Below are positions 1 to 10,621 of a stretch of 64,000 nt of DNA, piece by piece. Source of the stretch: Buddleja alternifolia (Eukaryota; Streptophyta; Magnoliopsida; Lamiales; Scrophulariaceae). The position numbers were made by a program, and so were the translations under genes. The notes under the pieces were generated by a model. That model was not told the DNA's origin and did not search any database. It worked only from the letters and a program-made list of their open reading frames with translations. The stretch covers positions 26,474,843-26,538,842 of the forward strand of contig CM033404.1 of the NCBI GenBank assembly GCA_019426215.1, written 5' to 3'. How positions within the stretch are numbered: the first letter of the stretch is position 1; the number at the start of each line of letters is the position of its first letter.

Positions 1-1100
1 TTGGCTTACGTCCCTTCCACAGTTCATATGGAGTTTTCCCATGCTGTTTGTTGATCATGCAACGGTTTTGAGTATAACAGTCAGTGTTGATCACTTCGGC
101 CCAAAACCTAGGAGCAAGCTTGGATTCTACTAACATTGTCCTAGCGGCTTCCTTGAGCGTTCGGTTTCGGCGCTCAGCAACACCATTTTGTTGGGGAGTT
201 CTGGGAGCAGAATTCTCATGATGTATTCCATTTTTTGCACCAAACTTCTCAACAATCTTGTTAGTAAACTCAGTACCGTGATCGCTTCTTATTCTTGCAA
301 CCTTAAGATTTTTCAATATTTGAAGTTGCCGAATAAGCGTTGTTAACTTGTCACATGTCTCATCTTTGGATGAAAGAAATTCCACCCAAGTAAATTGAGA
401 GAAATCATCTACTATCACCAAAGTATACTTTTTACTGCTTACACTGATCGTTTGAACAGGTCCAAACAAATCCATGTGAAGTAGTTCAAGTATTCTAGAG
501 ATAGATAGATGAGATTTTCTCTTGAACGATGACTTAACTTGTTTACCCATTTGACAAGCGTCACAAAGGCGATCCTTGTGAAATGGTCCATTTGGTAATC
601 CCTTTACAAGATTTTGACTTATAAGCTTAGAGATTGTTTTGAAGTTGAGGTGATTCATTTTTCTATGCCATAACCAACCCATTTTAGATTCATTTTTAGC
701 AACAAAGCATGTTGGGTTGTTATGATCTATTGAACCCCAATCTACCAAATATATGTTGTTAGTTCTTTTACCCTTCAATTTAGTAGACTTAGTCTTAGCG
801 TCATTTATATGGCAACAGTCACTTGAGAATATGACTTCAAAGCCTTTATCACAAAATTGACTTATGCTTAATAAATTGTGCTTTAGACCCTCAACAAAAT
901 AAACATCACTTATCATGATGTTCCCCCTACGCATAGTACCTATTCCTTTGGTTTTACCTTTGGAGTTGTCACCAAATACAACCTGAGGACCATTGGCAGC
1001 TCGATAGTTGATCAGAAGATCTTTGGAACCAGTCATGTGCCTTGACGATCCACTATCGAAGTACCACACAAACGTATCGGCTCTAGCTCTAGGTACCTGC
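1..1100 (-). pseudogene. copia pol fragment: protease, GAG-pre-integrase, integrase core (partial)
   Basis: The minus-strand translation begins near 1100 with VWYFDSGSSRHMTG, the Asp-Ser-Gly of a copia aspartic protease followed by the usual RHMTG. It continues through LWHRKMNHLNF and the Cys pair of the GAG-pre-integrase region, then the integrase core with HMDLFGP (first Asp), IRSDHGTEF (second Asp) and PQQNGVAERRNRT (third acidic residue). The frame is open to base 1, so RT and RNase H lie beyond the edge. The link to gag is broken: gag ends in a TGA at 1198-1200 and another stop lies near 1110. A pyrimidine-rich CAG just before the protease resembles a splice acceptor, which I cannot verify. 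Confidence 0.85.
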
Positions 1101-1197
1101 AATCAAAAGGGAAGTTCTATTTCTGTTCAGGTACCCATTGTTGCTTGGGTCCTTTAACATTAGTAACATTGTTAGTTTGAATTAGAATTTTAGGAAC

Positions 1198-3330
1198 TCA
1201 TATTTGCCTGGTCTTCATTGTAGGAATACCGGCCTTTTTAGGTTTCACAACGTGTTGTGTGTGCTTTTTGGGTGTATAATAATATCCTCGATTATAATGG
1301 CAGTCATAATCATAGTCATAATCATAATCATCATAGTATCGATAATATGGTCTTGACTGTCTTGGATATTGACGCTGGTATTTCCTTAGCGCTGGCTTGG
1401 GTTGCACTTTTGGTGCTGGACGCTTAGCGCTTGATTCACAGTGGTCAGACTTATCTTTAGCCTTTTGAGCGTTTGGATAGACCCGTCTTTGTGAATCATT
1501 TGCCTTAGCCTTACCCTTGCATGAGTTAGCTTTGACTTTCTCATTTGGCCTCTTACCATTGTCGCTAGGTTCATTTTGTGTTTGACCTTGTGAACCTTTT
1601 TCAACAAAGATAACACCCTTTCCTTTGTTGTTCGCCGTAACATTAGATTTATTAGGTTGTTTACCGAGTTTATCGCATCCTAAACCGGTCTTTTCACCAA
1701 ATAATCTAGTTACTTCAGTCACATTATCCAACTTTCTAAAAGCTTTTGATAATGATGAGATGAGCTGCTCTGATTTAGCAAGTCTAGAGATCAAATCAGC
1801 TTCTCTCTTGACTATTATATCAAGATCGCTTTTTAATTGAATAATTTCACTCTCAAGCGATTGTTTCTTCTTAATGCACTGTTGCTGAACCTGCAACTCT
1901 GCTTTGAGCATTACTTTCTCTCTTGTGAGTGATGAGATAATAGCGAGATCGTTTTGATATATTTTGGCAGCTTCTTGACATTCATTGTAGTATTCTTTGA
2001 CTTTGTCAAGTAATTCATCATAAGAGAGAGGAATAGATAATTCCTTGATTACCTCAGGAGACGCTTCATCATCTCTGGCCATGAGACATATGAGCGCTGA
2101 GTCATCTAATGGCTCATCATCATCACTGCTCTCCTCTAATGATTCTAAATCTTCAGGTGCGGATGCTGGTTCTGATTTCGCTAGCAAACCTTGTTGACGA
2201 AGGTTGCTCCTGAATTGGTTTCTATCCAAGTAATCCTGCCTTGAGGGCTTGGATACGTTTGGATAAGGGCAATTTACCTGGTAGTGCCCTGGTTTTCTGC
2301 AATTATAACAAAGATTAGTTTTCATCTTTTGTTCATTTGTTAACCTTGCAATGTGTGGTTTTGAGACCACTGGAGCTGAGAGATTTTGAGTAGACGCTTG
2401 GTACTGAACAGGCGCTTGGGATGAAGGAACAACATACCGAGGCGCTTGAAACTGTTGTTACATCGGAGAAGGCGCTTGATATGAACTTTGTCCTTGATTA
2501 TTGAAACCTTTTCCTTTCTTTTCATATCTCAAGAACTTCCTGAATCTATTCAACAAAGCCAACTCCTCTTCTTCATTGATATCTAAATTCTTTCTTTTAT
2601 TGCCCGGTTTGCCTTTGATTGATGCTATAAGTGCTCCAGATTCAATCACCGGACTACTCACAACATCACTAGCAGAATTCAACTCGAACTCAAATGCTTT
2701 GAGCTCTGAAAAGGCGTCTTCTGGAGTTAGAAGATCCAACATATTTGATTCTCTCATAGCAATTGTCTTCATCAAGAATTTACTTGGTAAACTTCTAAAG
2801 ATCTTAACCACCATTTCTCGATTCTGTAACTCCATTCCCAACGATGTAAGTTCTGTAACTAGAGCTATAAATCTTATATCTAATTGTTCTAAAGTTTCAT
2901 TGGGTAGCATCTTAAATTCGTTAAACTTTTCCTTGGCAGTGGAAAGTTTGTTCTATTTAATCTAAGCTGAACCACCACAAATTGTAACCAACTTATCCCA
3001 TATTTCTTTAGTGGTTTTGCACGACTTGATCTTGTTAAATAGGTTGTCATCATCACCAATAGCCGTATATAGAGCGTTGCAACCAACATTACCCAAATTA
3101 GCTCTTCGACGCTCATCTGGAGACCATATTTGTTTCGGTTTTTCAACGTAACCATCTGGAGCGTCTTCCGTGGCTCCAAGCGCTCTAGTGACAACTTTAT
3201 ATATTTTGATTATCCCATCTGAAATAATATCACGCATGTCATCATCAGAAGAACAGAGATATGTAAATGCTTTGACTTTCCATGTGTCAAAATTTGATTC
3301 AGTTAGTTTGGGAACTTTAGCAAATGCCAT
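1198..3330 (-). pseudogene. copia gag (Sirevirus-like), interrupted by stops
   Basis: Gag capsid/nucleocapsid of the flanking copia element, packaging its RNA in cytoplasmic particles. Three minus-strand blocks (3330-2962, 2910-2458, 2370-1198) read in order. The first starts MAFAKVPKLTESNFDTWK, the usual N-terminus of plant copia gags; the second is the UBN2-like part (EKFNEFKMLPNETLEQLD region); the third has a CCHC knuckle, CYNCRKPGHYQVNCP, then a long heptad-rich stretch and a basic Lys/Tyr-rich tail. Stops at the joints (near 2962, 2458-2460 and 1198-1200) look like point mutations; the last is in a context where a Trp codon is expected. Start chosen at 3330 because it matches the family N-terminus and follows the primer site by about 85 bases. 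Confidence 0.85.
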
Positions 3331-3414
3331 GTTTAAAATCTAAAGCAACTAAGTTTGAAAAAGGATCTAAACAAGCAGTTATGCTTGGAAATTTTAAAAT
3401 TTCAACTTTTAACC

Positions 3415-3426
3415 GCTCTGATACCA
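3415..3426 (-). other. primer-binding site, tRNA-Met type
   Basis: On the minus strand the sequence is TGGTATCAGAGC, the standard plant retrotransposon site complementary to the 3' end of initiator tRNA-Met. It lies two bases inside the LTR end, so it fixes the 5' LTR boundary at 3429 and the element's orientation. Confidence 0.93.
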
Positions 3427-3428
3427 CT

Positions 3429-4930
3429 TGTTGGTCCCAAGTGACATACGAAAGGGTCTAAAAGGGGGGAGGGGGTTGAATAGACCCTGAAGTCTTTTTC
3501 GACTTCAAAAAGATTCGTATAAAAATATAGATGCTTAGGCTAAGCGTCTGATGAAGACTATTTTTAGAAAGTTAACTTAGACTTCAAGATTTGAGTACTT
3601 TAACCAAGTAGTTTTAAGCGTTCAGTTCTTTAATCAGTGTTAGCACAGCGGAATGATTTTTGTAGTCTTCCCTTTTAAAAGGCTTTAGCGTCGCAGAAAG
3701 TGTATTTAGTTGCTTAGCGTTTGATTAAGTTTTACTTGATCAGTTTATGATATGACAATATGAAAAACTGAATGTAAAGTAAAGAACAATAATTGTAAGG
3801 TTCGTTGGGTGGTGTGATCCCAACTACGTTCTTCTTCTCCTTGAACACTTGGAGGCAATCCACTAAAATGATTCTCAAAGAATCACACAAAATCTTCTAC
3901 AAATTAGAGAGAGATGGATGTCAATGACTTGAGCTCCTTGATCACACAGATTTTTGCTCCAAATCACTTCAATCCCCTTGCTTCTTTCACCCAGAAATAT
4001 GGCAAGTATCCAATTTCGACTTCACACAGATCGCGAGGCTTGGATAGGGGTTTTTCTAAACGGTTTGTTTAATTTTGATAAAGTTCAAACAATTAGGAAT
4101 ATCTCAGTAGTAAAATGGGTTTCTTTGAAAAGAATGTTTGAGATATTGGTTCACTGTCTCAGGAATTTGAAGAAAAGCAAAGAGAATGTTTTCTTGAAAA
4201 TTTTGGCTTTTCTGAGATTGTAAGGAATGAGACTTCAATGCAACAGCAATTCAACTTGATAATTGTTCTCTCTATATTTAGCTTATTGTTGAAGTCCTAT
4301 TTATAGGCATTTTTGGAAAAAGTGTCTGTTTGACACATGCACGAGCACGTGTCTCTCACTTCCGCGAGTGAACAAGTTTTGTCCTTTTTCCTGAAAATCT
4401 GCTGCACAAAAGTTGGTGCTGCAGTCTTTGAATAGTTGATAGTCCAATAGGGTGGCTTCTCCGTACGTCTGAAAGTGCTTATCACATTTAATGCTCTTAT
4501 CAACATTTAATGCATGTGAATTAAATGCCCGTTGGCACTTAATGCATTGAGAATATTTGCATTAAACTCCTTCTGGACTTAGAAATAAATTCAGGTGAAA
4601 TCAGTCATTGATAGACGCTTATTCAACCTTGAATCACTTCTATTCTATAAGGTGACGCTTGGTATAGCTGGTCATTCTAGACGCTTGGAATCTTCATCTT
4701 TATTTAGACTTCAGGCGCTTGAATCTTCAAACTTTACTTCTGATAAACTCACTCAGAACATATCAGACGCTCAGTCTAAGACAACTTAACCTAACAATCT
4801 AGAATAAAAATAAAAACAAAGCCTATTACAAATCTAACGCTTCAAAGCTGAAAACAAACTTACATATTTTGGGGTCTGACAAAAGGTCCTAATTGTCATC
4901 ATCAAAACATTTAACATGAAATTCCTAACA
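3429..4930 (-). repeat. 5' LTR of Sirevirus-like element (1502 bp)
   Basis: On the plus strand it starts TGTTGGTCCCAAG and ends TTCCTAACA, so in element orientation it is TGTTAGGAA...ACCAACA. The same termini and interior occur at 9140-10621, 17392-18878, 38399-39909 and 63797 onward. A TATA box (TATAAATA, minus strand) lies at 4298-4305. A G-rich tract lies close to the U5 end (3462-3477). Confidence 0.92.
4298..4305 (-). promoter_or_regulatory. TATA box in 5' LTR
   Basis: TATAAATA on the minus strand in the context GCC-TATAAATA-GGACTTCAA. The same octamer in a similar GCCTATAAATA context occurs in the other family LTRs (9775-9782, 18221-18228, 39029-39036), so it is the likely start-site element for genomic RNA. 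Confidence 0.6.
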
Positions 4931-5773
4931 GAACTAATCAAGAAAGATGACGTTGAAGCTGCCTATGAACCAAACTTCAAAAAGAATGATATGAAGAGCG
5001 AATATGTCATTTTCGCTGACATATGCTCAAAGATGATCGAATGCAGGAAAGGAAGCTTCGACAAGATCTCCAACGTTCAGTATAAGATGATGGTAGCCAT
5101 TCTGACCAAGTTGAAGATCAATTGGTCCCTGTACGTATTTAATTGCTTTAAAGCAGCGATGGCTAAGTCTTTGAATCCCAAGCCTTATGGGATTGTGTTA
5201 AGTTTAGTTTTAAGCGCTAGCAGTTTTGTCAATACCACTGGAAAGAAAGTCCCAGTGCTTAAGTTATACGGGAAAAAGATTATCGGTGAGTTGCTGAAAC
5301 CCAGGCGACAGGGTGGAGCGTGAGCGACTCCTTGCGGAAGGTATTGTTGGTAGCGATGATGAAGAGCAAGCGGCATCGTCTTCATCATCTTCATCGGAAG
5401 AAGAAGTGGTGGTTAAGCGGCCAAAACGTAAGATCGCTGTTAAAAAGTCGCTGAGCCAGCCAAGCCTGCCAAGAAGCAGAAGAAGAAGGAGATCCAGAAG
5501 AAGAAATCTCCATCTTCTCCTCCTAAATCACCCTCTCCCCCTCCAGCGTTTGTCTTCTCTCCCGAAGATGAAGAAGTAGAAGAAGAAGAAGTATCGCTAG
5601 CCCGCAAACGTACTCCTTTATCCACTCCAACTGAATCAACAAGCGCTCCAGCCGAGCCAGCGCTTGAAGAACCAGTGAGTGTTCCTCCTCCTCCTTCGGA
5701 CGTTGTTCCTGTATCTACACCGGAGCCTGAAGCCGCTCCTTAAGCTCTCTCAACAGAGCTTGGTGATTATCAG

Positions 5774-5853
5774 GTTAAGTACTTGTCTTAGACAATGTAT
5801 TTCATCCTCTCCTATGTCTTTCATTTAACACTAGGATAAATTTGCTCTTTCAG
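5774..5853 (+). other. candidate intron 1 in the element A ORF
   Basis: CAG precedes GTTAAGT, and a pyrimidine-rich TTTGCTCTTTCAG closes an 80-bp interval whose interior has stops in the flanking frame. Joining does not restore the frame exactly, probably because of nearby decay, so this is a candidate only. Confidence 0.4.
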
Positions 5854-6039
5854 CGTTTAGCGAATATAGAATCCAGCATACTCTAAATATATTAGAAGGA
5901 TTCAAAATTCCTATCCGTGCTGATCCCCTTACTACTCTCATTAATCTTGAAGATGATGAAGTAGTCCCGGAGCCTGAGGATAAAGAAACTGAAGTTCCTA
6001 TCGAACAAGCGACTGAACCAGTTGAAGAAAGTCCTCAGG

Positions 6040-6119
6040 GTAAGCGTTGTAGTCTTTTATTTGTGATTTCTACTCAGTAGAAATTTTCCTTGCTTTTCTC
6101 AAACGCTTGCTTGTATCAG
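6040..6119 (+). other. candidate intron 2 in the element A ORF
   Basis: CTCAGG precedes GTAAGC, and TTGTATCAG closes an 80-bp interval. Element B has the same CTCAGGGTAAG junction at 22904-22914, which supports a shared splice donor. Confidence 0.5.
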
Positions 6120-8888
6120 CTAAAAATGCACCAGACGCTGATGCGCCTCCACCTTTAGAGGTTCCTGTTGAAGTAGATGTCGATATGGCAAAGGTTGTGG
6201 ATATCGCTAAGGAAGTAGCTCAAGTCCTTCCTGACCCTGAAACATCTCGATTCAGTGAAGCGACTGTGCACGCTGAGCGGTCGATAGAAGTGGTCCCTAT
6301 CCCAACCGAATCAATTGCTTTTGTCCCTACTCCAACCGGATCTCCTCCTCGTGTCATTAATTTATTTCCCCGTGGCTATGATGTAAATGACGAGTTTACT
6401 TTGCCACCAGGGAGCTTGACACCAGGTCGATATGGAGATAAACTTTCAAAATACTCTCCACAAGACTGATGTCTCTAATTCTGATAAGTTCGATTTCTTT
6501 GAGCGTTTCGCTGATCTGGGTCTCTACTCTCTTGAGCGTCTTCAATCCCATCTTGAGTATATTAGGCGACCAGCATTCAATATGACAGAATTTGACGAGA
6601 AGCGTTTCAATTTTACTAGCCATTCTGAAGAATCCTTTTATCATTTGCGCCAGAACAAGATCGTCATCAAGAATCCCCATATGGGTGATTGGTTGAAGAA
6701 CCCTGATGAAGAAATTCTTAATAGAATTGGATACTCTGCCTATCCCAAAGTTGTTCATTCTCCTCAGAATGCTCTATCCCCAAAACCTCTCAGATTGTGG
6801 AAAGGAAAAGGACCAATTGTCGCTAAGCGTCCCAATCCTATTTAACGGTTGGATAGAAGCTGAAGCCCACAAGTATCTTGCAAGATTATGGGCTGAGGAC
6901 TATGATGAAGAAATAGAACGCTTTGAGAAATTTCTAGCCGCTAGAAAAGAACAGAAGAAAGTTGACAAACTTGGTAAGCGATGGATGATGGATACCGCAA
7001 GATGGGCTGAGGAGTTTGTGTTGCATTTCTACATGATAGACGAACTTGTGAGGTATCCATTCTTGTTACAATTTGGAGTAGATTACAAACGTAGAGGTTA
7101 TGCTGTATTTCTACTCGAGCAGCGCAAGAATTTGGTGGGCAATATTAGCGACTTGCCTTATTATAGACAGTCAATAGAACGCTATATTCGCCAGCATCTA
7201 GCTTTAGTCGCTCAAAGAGGACACTATGTTTATCATCCGTCTCAAGATTTTGTACAGCGTATTCTTCCTAATCTGAATGAAGATGCCTCCACCAGTAAGC
7301 CACCTCTCTTGCCAGGGCAAAGTGAAGTTCCAATGAGCCTTGACGATGATCATGCTGAGTTTGCAGAACTCTACAGAGACAGGAGAGCGATTCTTGAGAA
7401 TGCACAATCGCTGGACATCTCCTTGATTGAATATTTTGGCCTGAATAACTTCAGAGGCTATAATCTTCACCGTGTTTTTGTATGTGAGCAGGACGTTCAA
7501 GTGGCCAAGATGATTTCGATAATTAGACCAGTGGACCACGAGGCTGCTCAAGCTCTGATGCCTGTTATTTTGGACTTTTACAATTCTTACATTTCAGGAG
7601 TTGATCTGCCAGAGGATGTGCAATTTGCACTTAGCACTGAAGAGCGCGAAGACGCTATATTCTTTATTCCGCAGACCAACCTTATAAGTCCGAGGCATGT
7701 GGTTGAAGCGATTGGCCCCCTTTAGGTCATTGTTGTTCAATAACCGTCTCCTCAAGTGGAGATTGTTGAAGTAGAGGAAGATACTCCTACTGTGGAAGCC
7801 GCTCAACTACCCGATGCTTCTTTGCTAGAAATTTCTAGTGCCCCAGTAGTCGAGATCCCTCCTTAAGAATTAATTGTACAACCAGCGACTGTAGATCCAA
7901 CTCTGGATTAAGCGATTCAGGAAGTTCAGGAAACACTTGATGAGCCTGAAGAGCCTTTTGTCAGAGATAAATCTAAAGGCAAGGTCGTAGTTTCTAGCTC
8001 TCATGGTCCTGACCATTCATTTTCGGACTCGGACTCTGAAAGTGATCCAGAGGCTAGAGATTTCAGAAAAACGGTTTGCAATTCTCTTGGTAATGTCACA
8101 GGCTTGTGTTCTTGTTTGGAAGAGCGAAGCAACTCAATGCTTAACCAAGTAGAGAGACTTCTTCAAGCTGACATGAGAAACGTCAACAAGCTTACGATCT
8201 CTATGATGAATAGTATCGCTCCTCTTGTCAAAGAAATGTCTGATGACTTTAATCGGACGCTAGCCCAGAATGCATCCGCTGATACTGAGCGACATACTTC
8301 TTCCAATTTGATCTCGCAAAGTATCTCTGAGCAAGTTGCTCTTTTAGTGGATGAAGTCAAACTTCTTCATCAGGACATTGCTGAATTAAAGACCTCCCTT
8401 GATGATGCCAAGAAGGGGGAAGATCTGAAAGAAAAGTCCTAGTCCAAAGCCTTGAAGGAGCCCATCTCTAAAACAGATAACAAACATTGGCGCTCCATGT
8501 TCGAAGAAATAGTGAGCATAAAGAAAATGCTTACTAAGAAGCGAAAGCCAAGATACTATCAAGGCAGGCACATGCTTCCGGACTTAGACGTTAAATTCTT
8601 AGAGAGTATGGGTTTTCATCCATACACCGGACCTCTCAGAGGACCTATCAACTGGAAATCCACCAATAATCGAAGATAAGACATTTACCATGACTTGATC
8701 CGAGAACTTGGAATCCCTCCAAGGAAATGGGTGGAAAGATTGATGGAGCTGAAAGCGCTAGACAAAGAAGACATGATTATAATGAAATTCAGCATACAAC
8801 CATGATAGACGTTGATAGACTTCTACTGGATCTAGCGACTGAAATCTACCAAGAAGAAGAGGCAAATAGGAAACGACAGAAAAGATGA

Positions 8889-9139
8889 TTGCTTATATTG
8901 TTTTATATATTTATGTTATCGCTTTAAATTATTTAATTTATGTATAAATCATGTATGCTTATCTTTCCATATGAATGAATGATTTATCGCTGAAACAACT
9001 TGTTGAGGCTAATCTAACAAGCTAACATTACTAACTTTCCAAACGCTAACTTATGATTATTTTGGGCTTTTCTTTGAACTCTTAATCTATAAAAGAATTA
9101 TAAGAGTTAAAGTCTTGACATCATCAAAAAGGGGGAAAT
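8889..9139 (+). other. 3' untranslated region and polypurine tract of element A
   Basis: AT-rich non-coding DNA ending in AAAAAGGGGGAAAT (about 9126-9139), directly before the LTR's TGTTAGG. The same purine tract precedes the LTRs of B and C, so it marks the plus-strand priming site. Confidence 0.75.
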
Positions 9140-10621
9140 TGTTAGGAAATTACATGTTAGATGTTTTGATGATGACAAGATATGATTTTATGTTAGACCC
9201 TAAAAACAATGTAAGTTTATATTTTCATAGAACAAATGTATAAGCGTTTGAAAGGATGTAATTTTATCAAGCTTGTAATTTTTATCTTTGTAGATTTTAG
9301 ACTAAGTATTGAATACCGAGTCACTAGTAGAACTCTAGGTGAGTCTATTAGAGATGAAGTTGAAGATCAGCGTCTGAATTCAAGTGAAGATGAAGATTTT
9401 GTCTTAAGCGACTACCAATCGCTATGGACTGTTTCAGGGTTCATGAATCAAGCGATCAAGTAGATCAGATTCACCTGAAATAAATTCCGAAGTCACTAAG
9501 GACTTAAATACAATCATTTAACGGGCATTTATTTCCAACAGGAAATAAATTTAAATGCATTAAATGCTTGATAAGAGCATTAAATGTGATAAGGACAGAT
9601 TGTATACGGAACAAGCTACCTATTGGCTTAGACTGTTAGAATTTCAGAGTTCAAACCTGCCACATCAAATCAGTGCAGCAGGATTTCAGGAATGTCAGAG
9701 AAAAGGTATGACTCACTCGCACGTGAGACGCACGCACCTACATGTGTCCCACGGACAAATCCCAAGAAATTGCCTATAAATATCTTACCTCAGCAAACCC
9801 TAAAATACACGTACATACACAAGAAAGTCAAAACTTTGCTGAAATTCTCTCTCAAGAAAAAGCTTAGAAACTCCATAGACAAAATTCTTCCAAGCTTTTT
9901 ACCTACATTCCAGACAGTCACAAATATCTCAAACATCTTCAAAGAAGAACCATAAGATATTATTGAGATATCCTAAGTTGTTTGAACTTTCCAACATCAA
10001 AAAAACTCATGATCAAAACCCTCAACATCCTATGTCTGTGTGAAGAAGTTGTTGACTCTACAAGCAGTATTTTTGAGTGAGAGAAGCTTGTTGGTGAAGA
10101 TCTTCATTGGTGCTGAAGTCTGTGTGATCAAGGAGCCCAAGATCATCATCCGCTCCTCTATTTTGTAGAAGCCTCTATGTGATCCTTCAATAATCAATTT
10201 AGTGGAATTCTTCCAAATGTTTAAGGAGAAGAAGGACGTAGCTGGGATTACATCACCCAGTGAACCTTATAATTCTTGTGTTATTTACTATTTTATTGTC
10301 TTACTTTATATTTTATCATTTACTCTGAAAAAGACAAGTAAAATTGATAAGCGACTATTTGATCTAAACGAACGCTAAAGCTTTAAAAACATTTTCACTG
10401 TGCTAACCCTGATTAAGCGATCTAAGCTTTACCCTACTTTGGCAAATTGCTAAAATCACTAAGTCTAAGTTATCTTCACTGTAGTGCCTGACCTAGCACT
10501 CAGCTCTCTAAAGCGTTCAAATCTTTTAAAGTGATACGAAATTTTTGAAGCCGAAAAAGACTTCAGGCTCTATTCAACCCCCCCCCTTCTAGACCCTTTC
10601 GTATGCCACTTGGGACCATCA
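9140..10621 (+). repeat. 3' LTR of element A (about 1482 bp)
   Basis: Begins TGTTAGGAAATT and ends GGGACCATCA, one substitution from the family end ACCAACA. TATA box TATAAATA at 9775-9782; a C-run at 10578-10587 near the 3' end corresponds to the G-run of the minus-strand copies. The base after the LTR (10622) starts copia RNase H coding sequence on the other strand. Confidence 0.88.
9775..9782 (+). promoter_or_regulatory. TATA box in element A LTR
   Basis: TATAAATA preceded by TTGCC, the same arrangement as in the family's other LTRs. Confidence 0.55.

Larger units (their letters stand above)
1..4930 (-). mobile_element. Sirevirus-like Ty1/copia element, 5' LTR to integrase, cut by window edge
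   Basis: Read on the minus strand the order is 5' LTR (4930-3429), primer-binding site, gag, protease, pre-integrase zinc region and integrase core; RT, RNase H and the 3' LTR lie outside the window. Order protease-integrase places it in Ty1/copia. The 1.5-kb LTR, the tRNA-Met primer site and the long coiled-coil gag are typical of the Sirevirus/Maximus lineage; this lineage call is inference. The element inserted into the unknown-protein ORF of element A, whose sequence resumes at 4931. The LTR family is shared with A, B, C and the solo LTR at 17392-18878. Confidence 0.85.
4931..8888 (+). pseudogene. unknown large protein of element A (env-position ORF), decayed
   Basis: I do not recognise a function. 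Blocks in order: a globular N-terminal part (about 4931-5320, with the DICSKMIECRKGSFDKI motif shared with element B), an acidic Ser-rich and Lys/Arg-rich linker likely to act as a nuclear signal (5313-5700), an acidic segment after two candidate introns, a region with the LRLWKGKGP motif (6432-6845), a long helical block (6850-7725, containing LISPRHVVEAIGPL), a heptad-rich coiled-coil-like region (8040-8442) and a terminal block after a TAA at 8677-8679. Several frameshifts and stops (5323, 5742, 6469, 6843, 7725, 8442) break it. It matches elements B and C block by block but is clearly the more diverged. It lacks protease, RT and integrase motifs. Confidence 0.7.
4931..10621 (+). mobile_element. 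Element A: internal region and 3' LTR of a Sirevirus-like family member
   Basis: Plus-strand internal DNA with one large decayed ORF (4931-8888), a polypurine tract and a 3' LTR (9140-10621). The 5' part is hidden behind or lost to the copia insertion ending at 4930. The LTR is the same family as that of the inserted element, so A used, or belonged to, the same retrotransposition machinery. Its 3' LTR abuts codons at the end of an older copia RNase H at 10622, so A inserted into that element. Confidence 0.8.

Noticed and set aside
2501..2965. Plus-strand open frame opposite copia gag
   Set aside because: Shadow of the minus-strand gag; no homology.
5440..5625. Minus-strand Ser/Gly-rich open frame
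   Set aside because: Antisense of the acidic and basic linker of the element A protein; low complexity.
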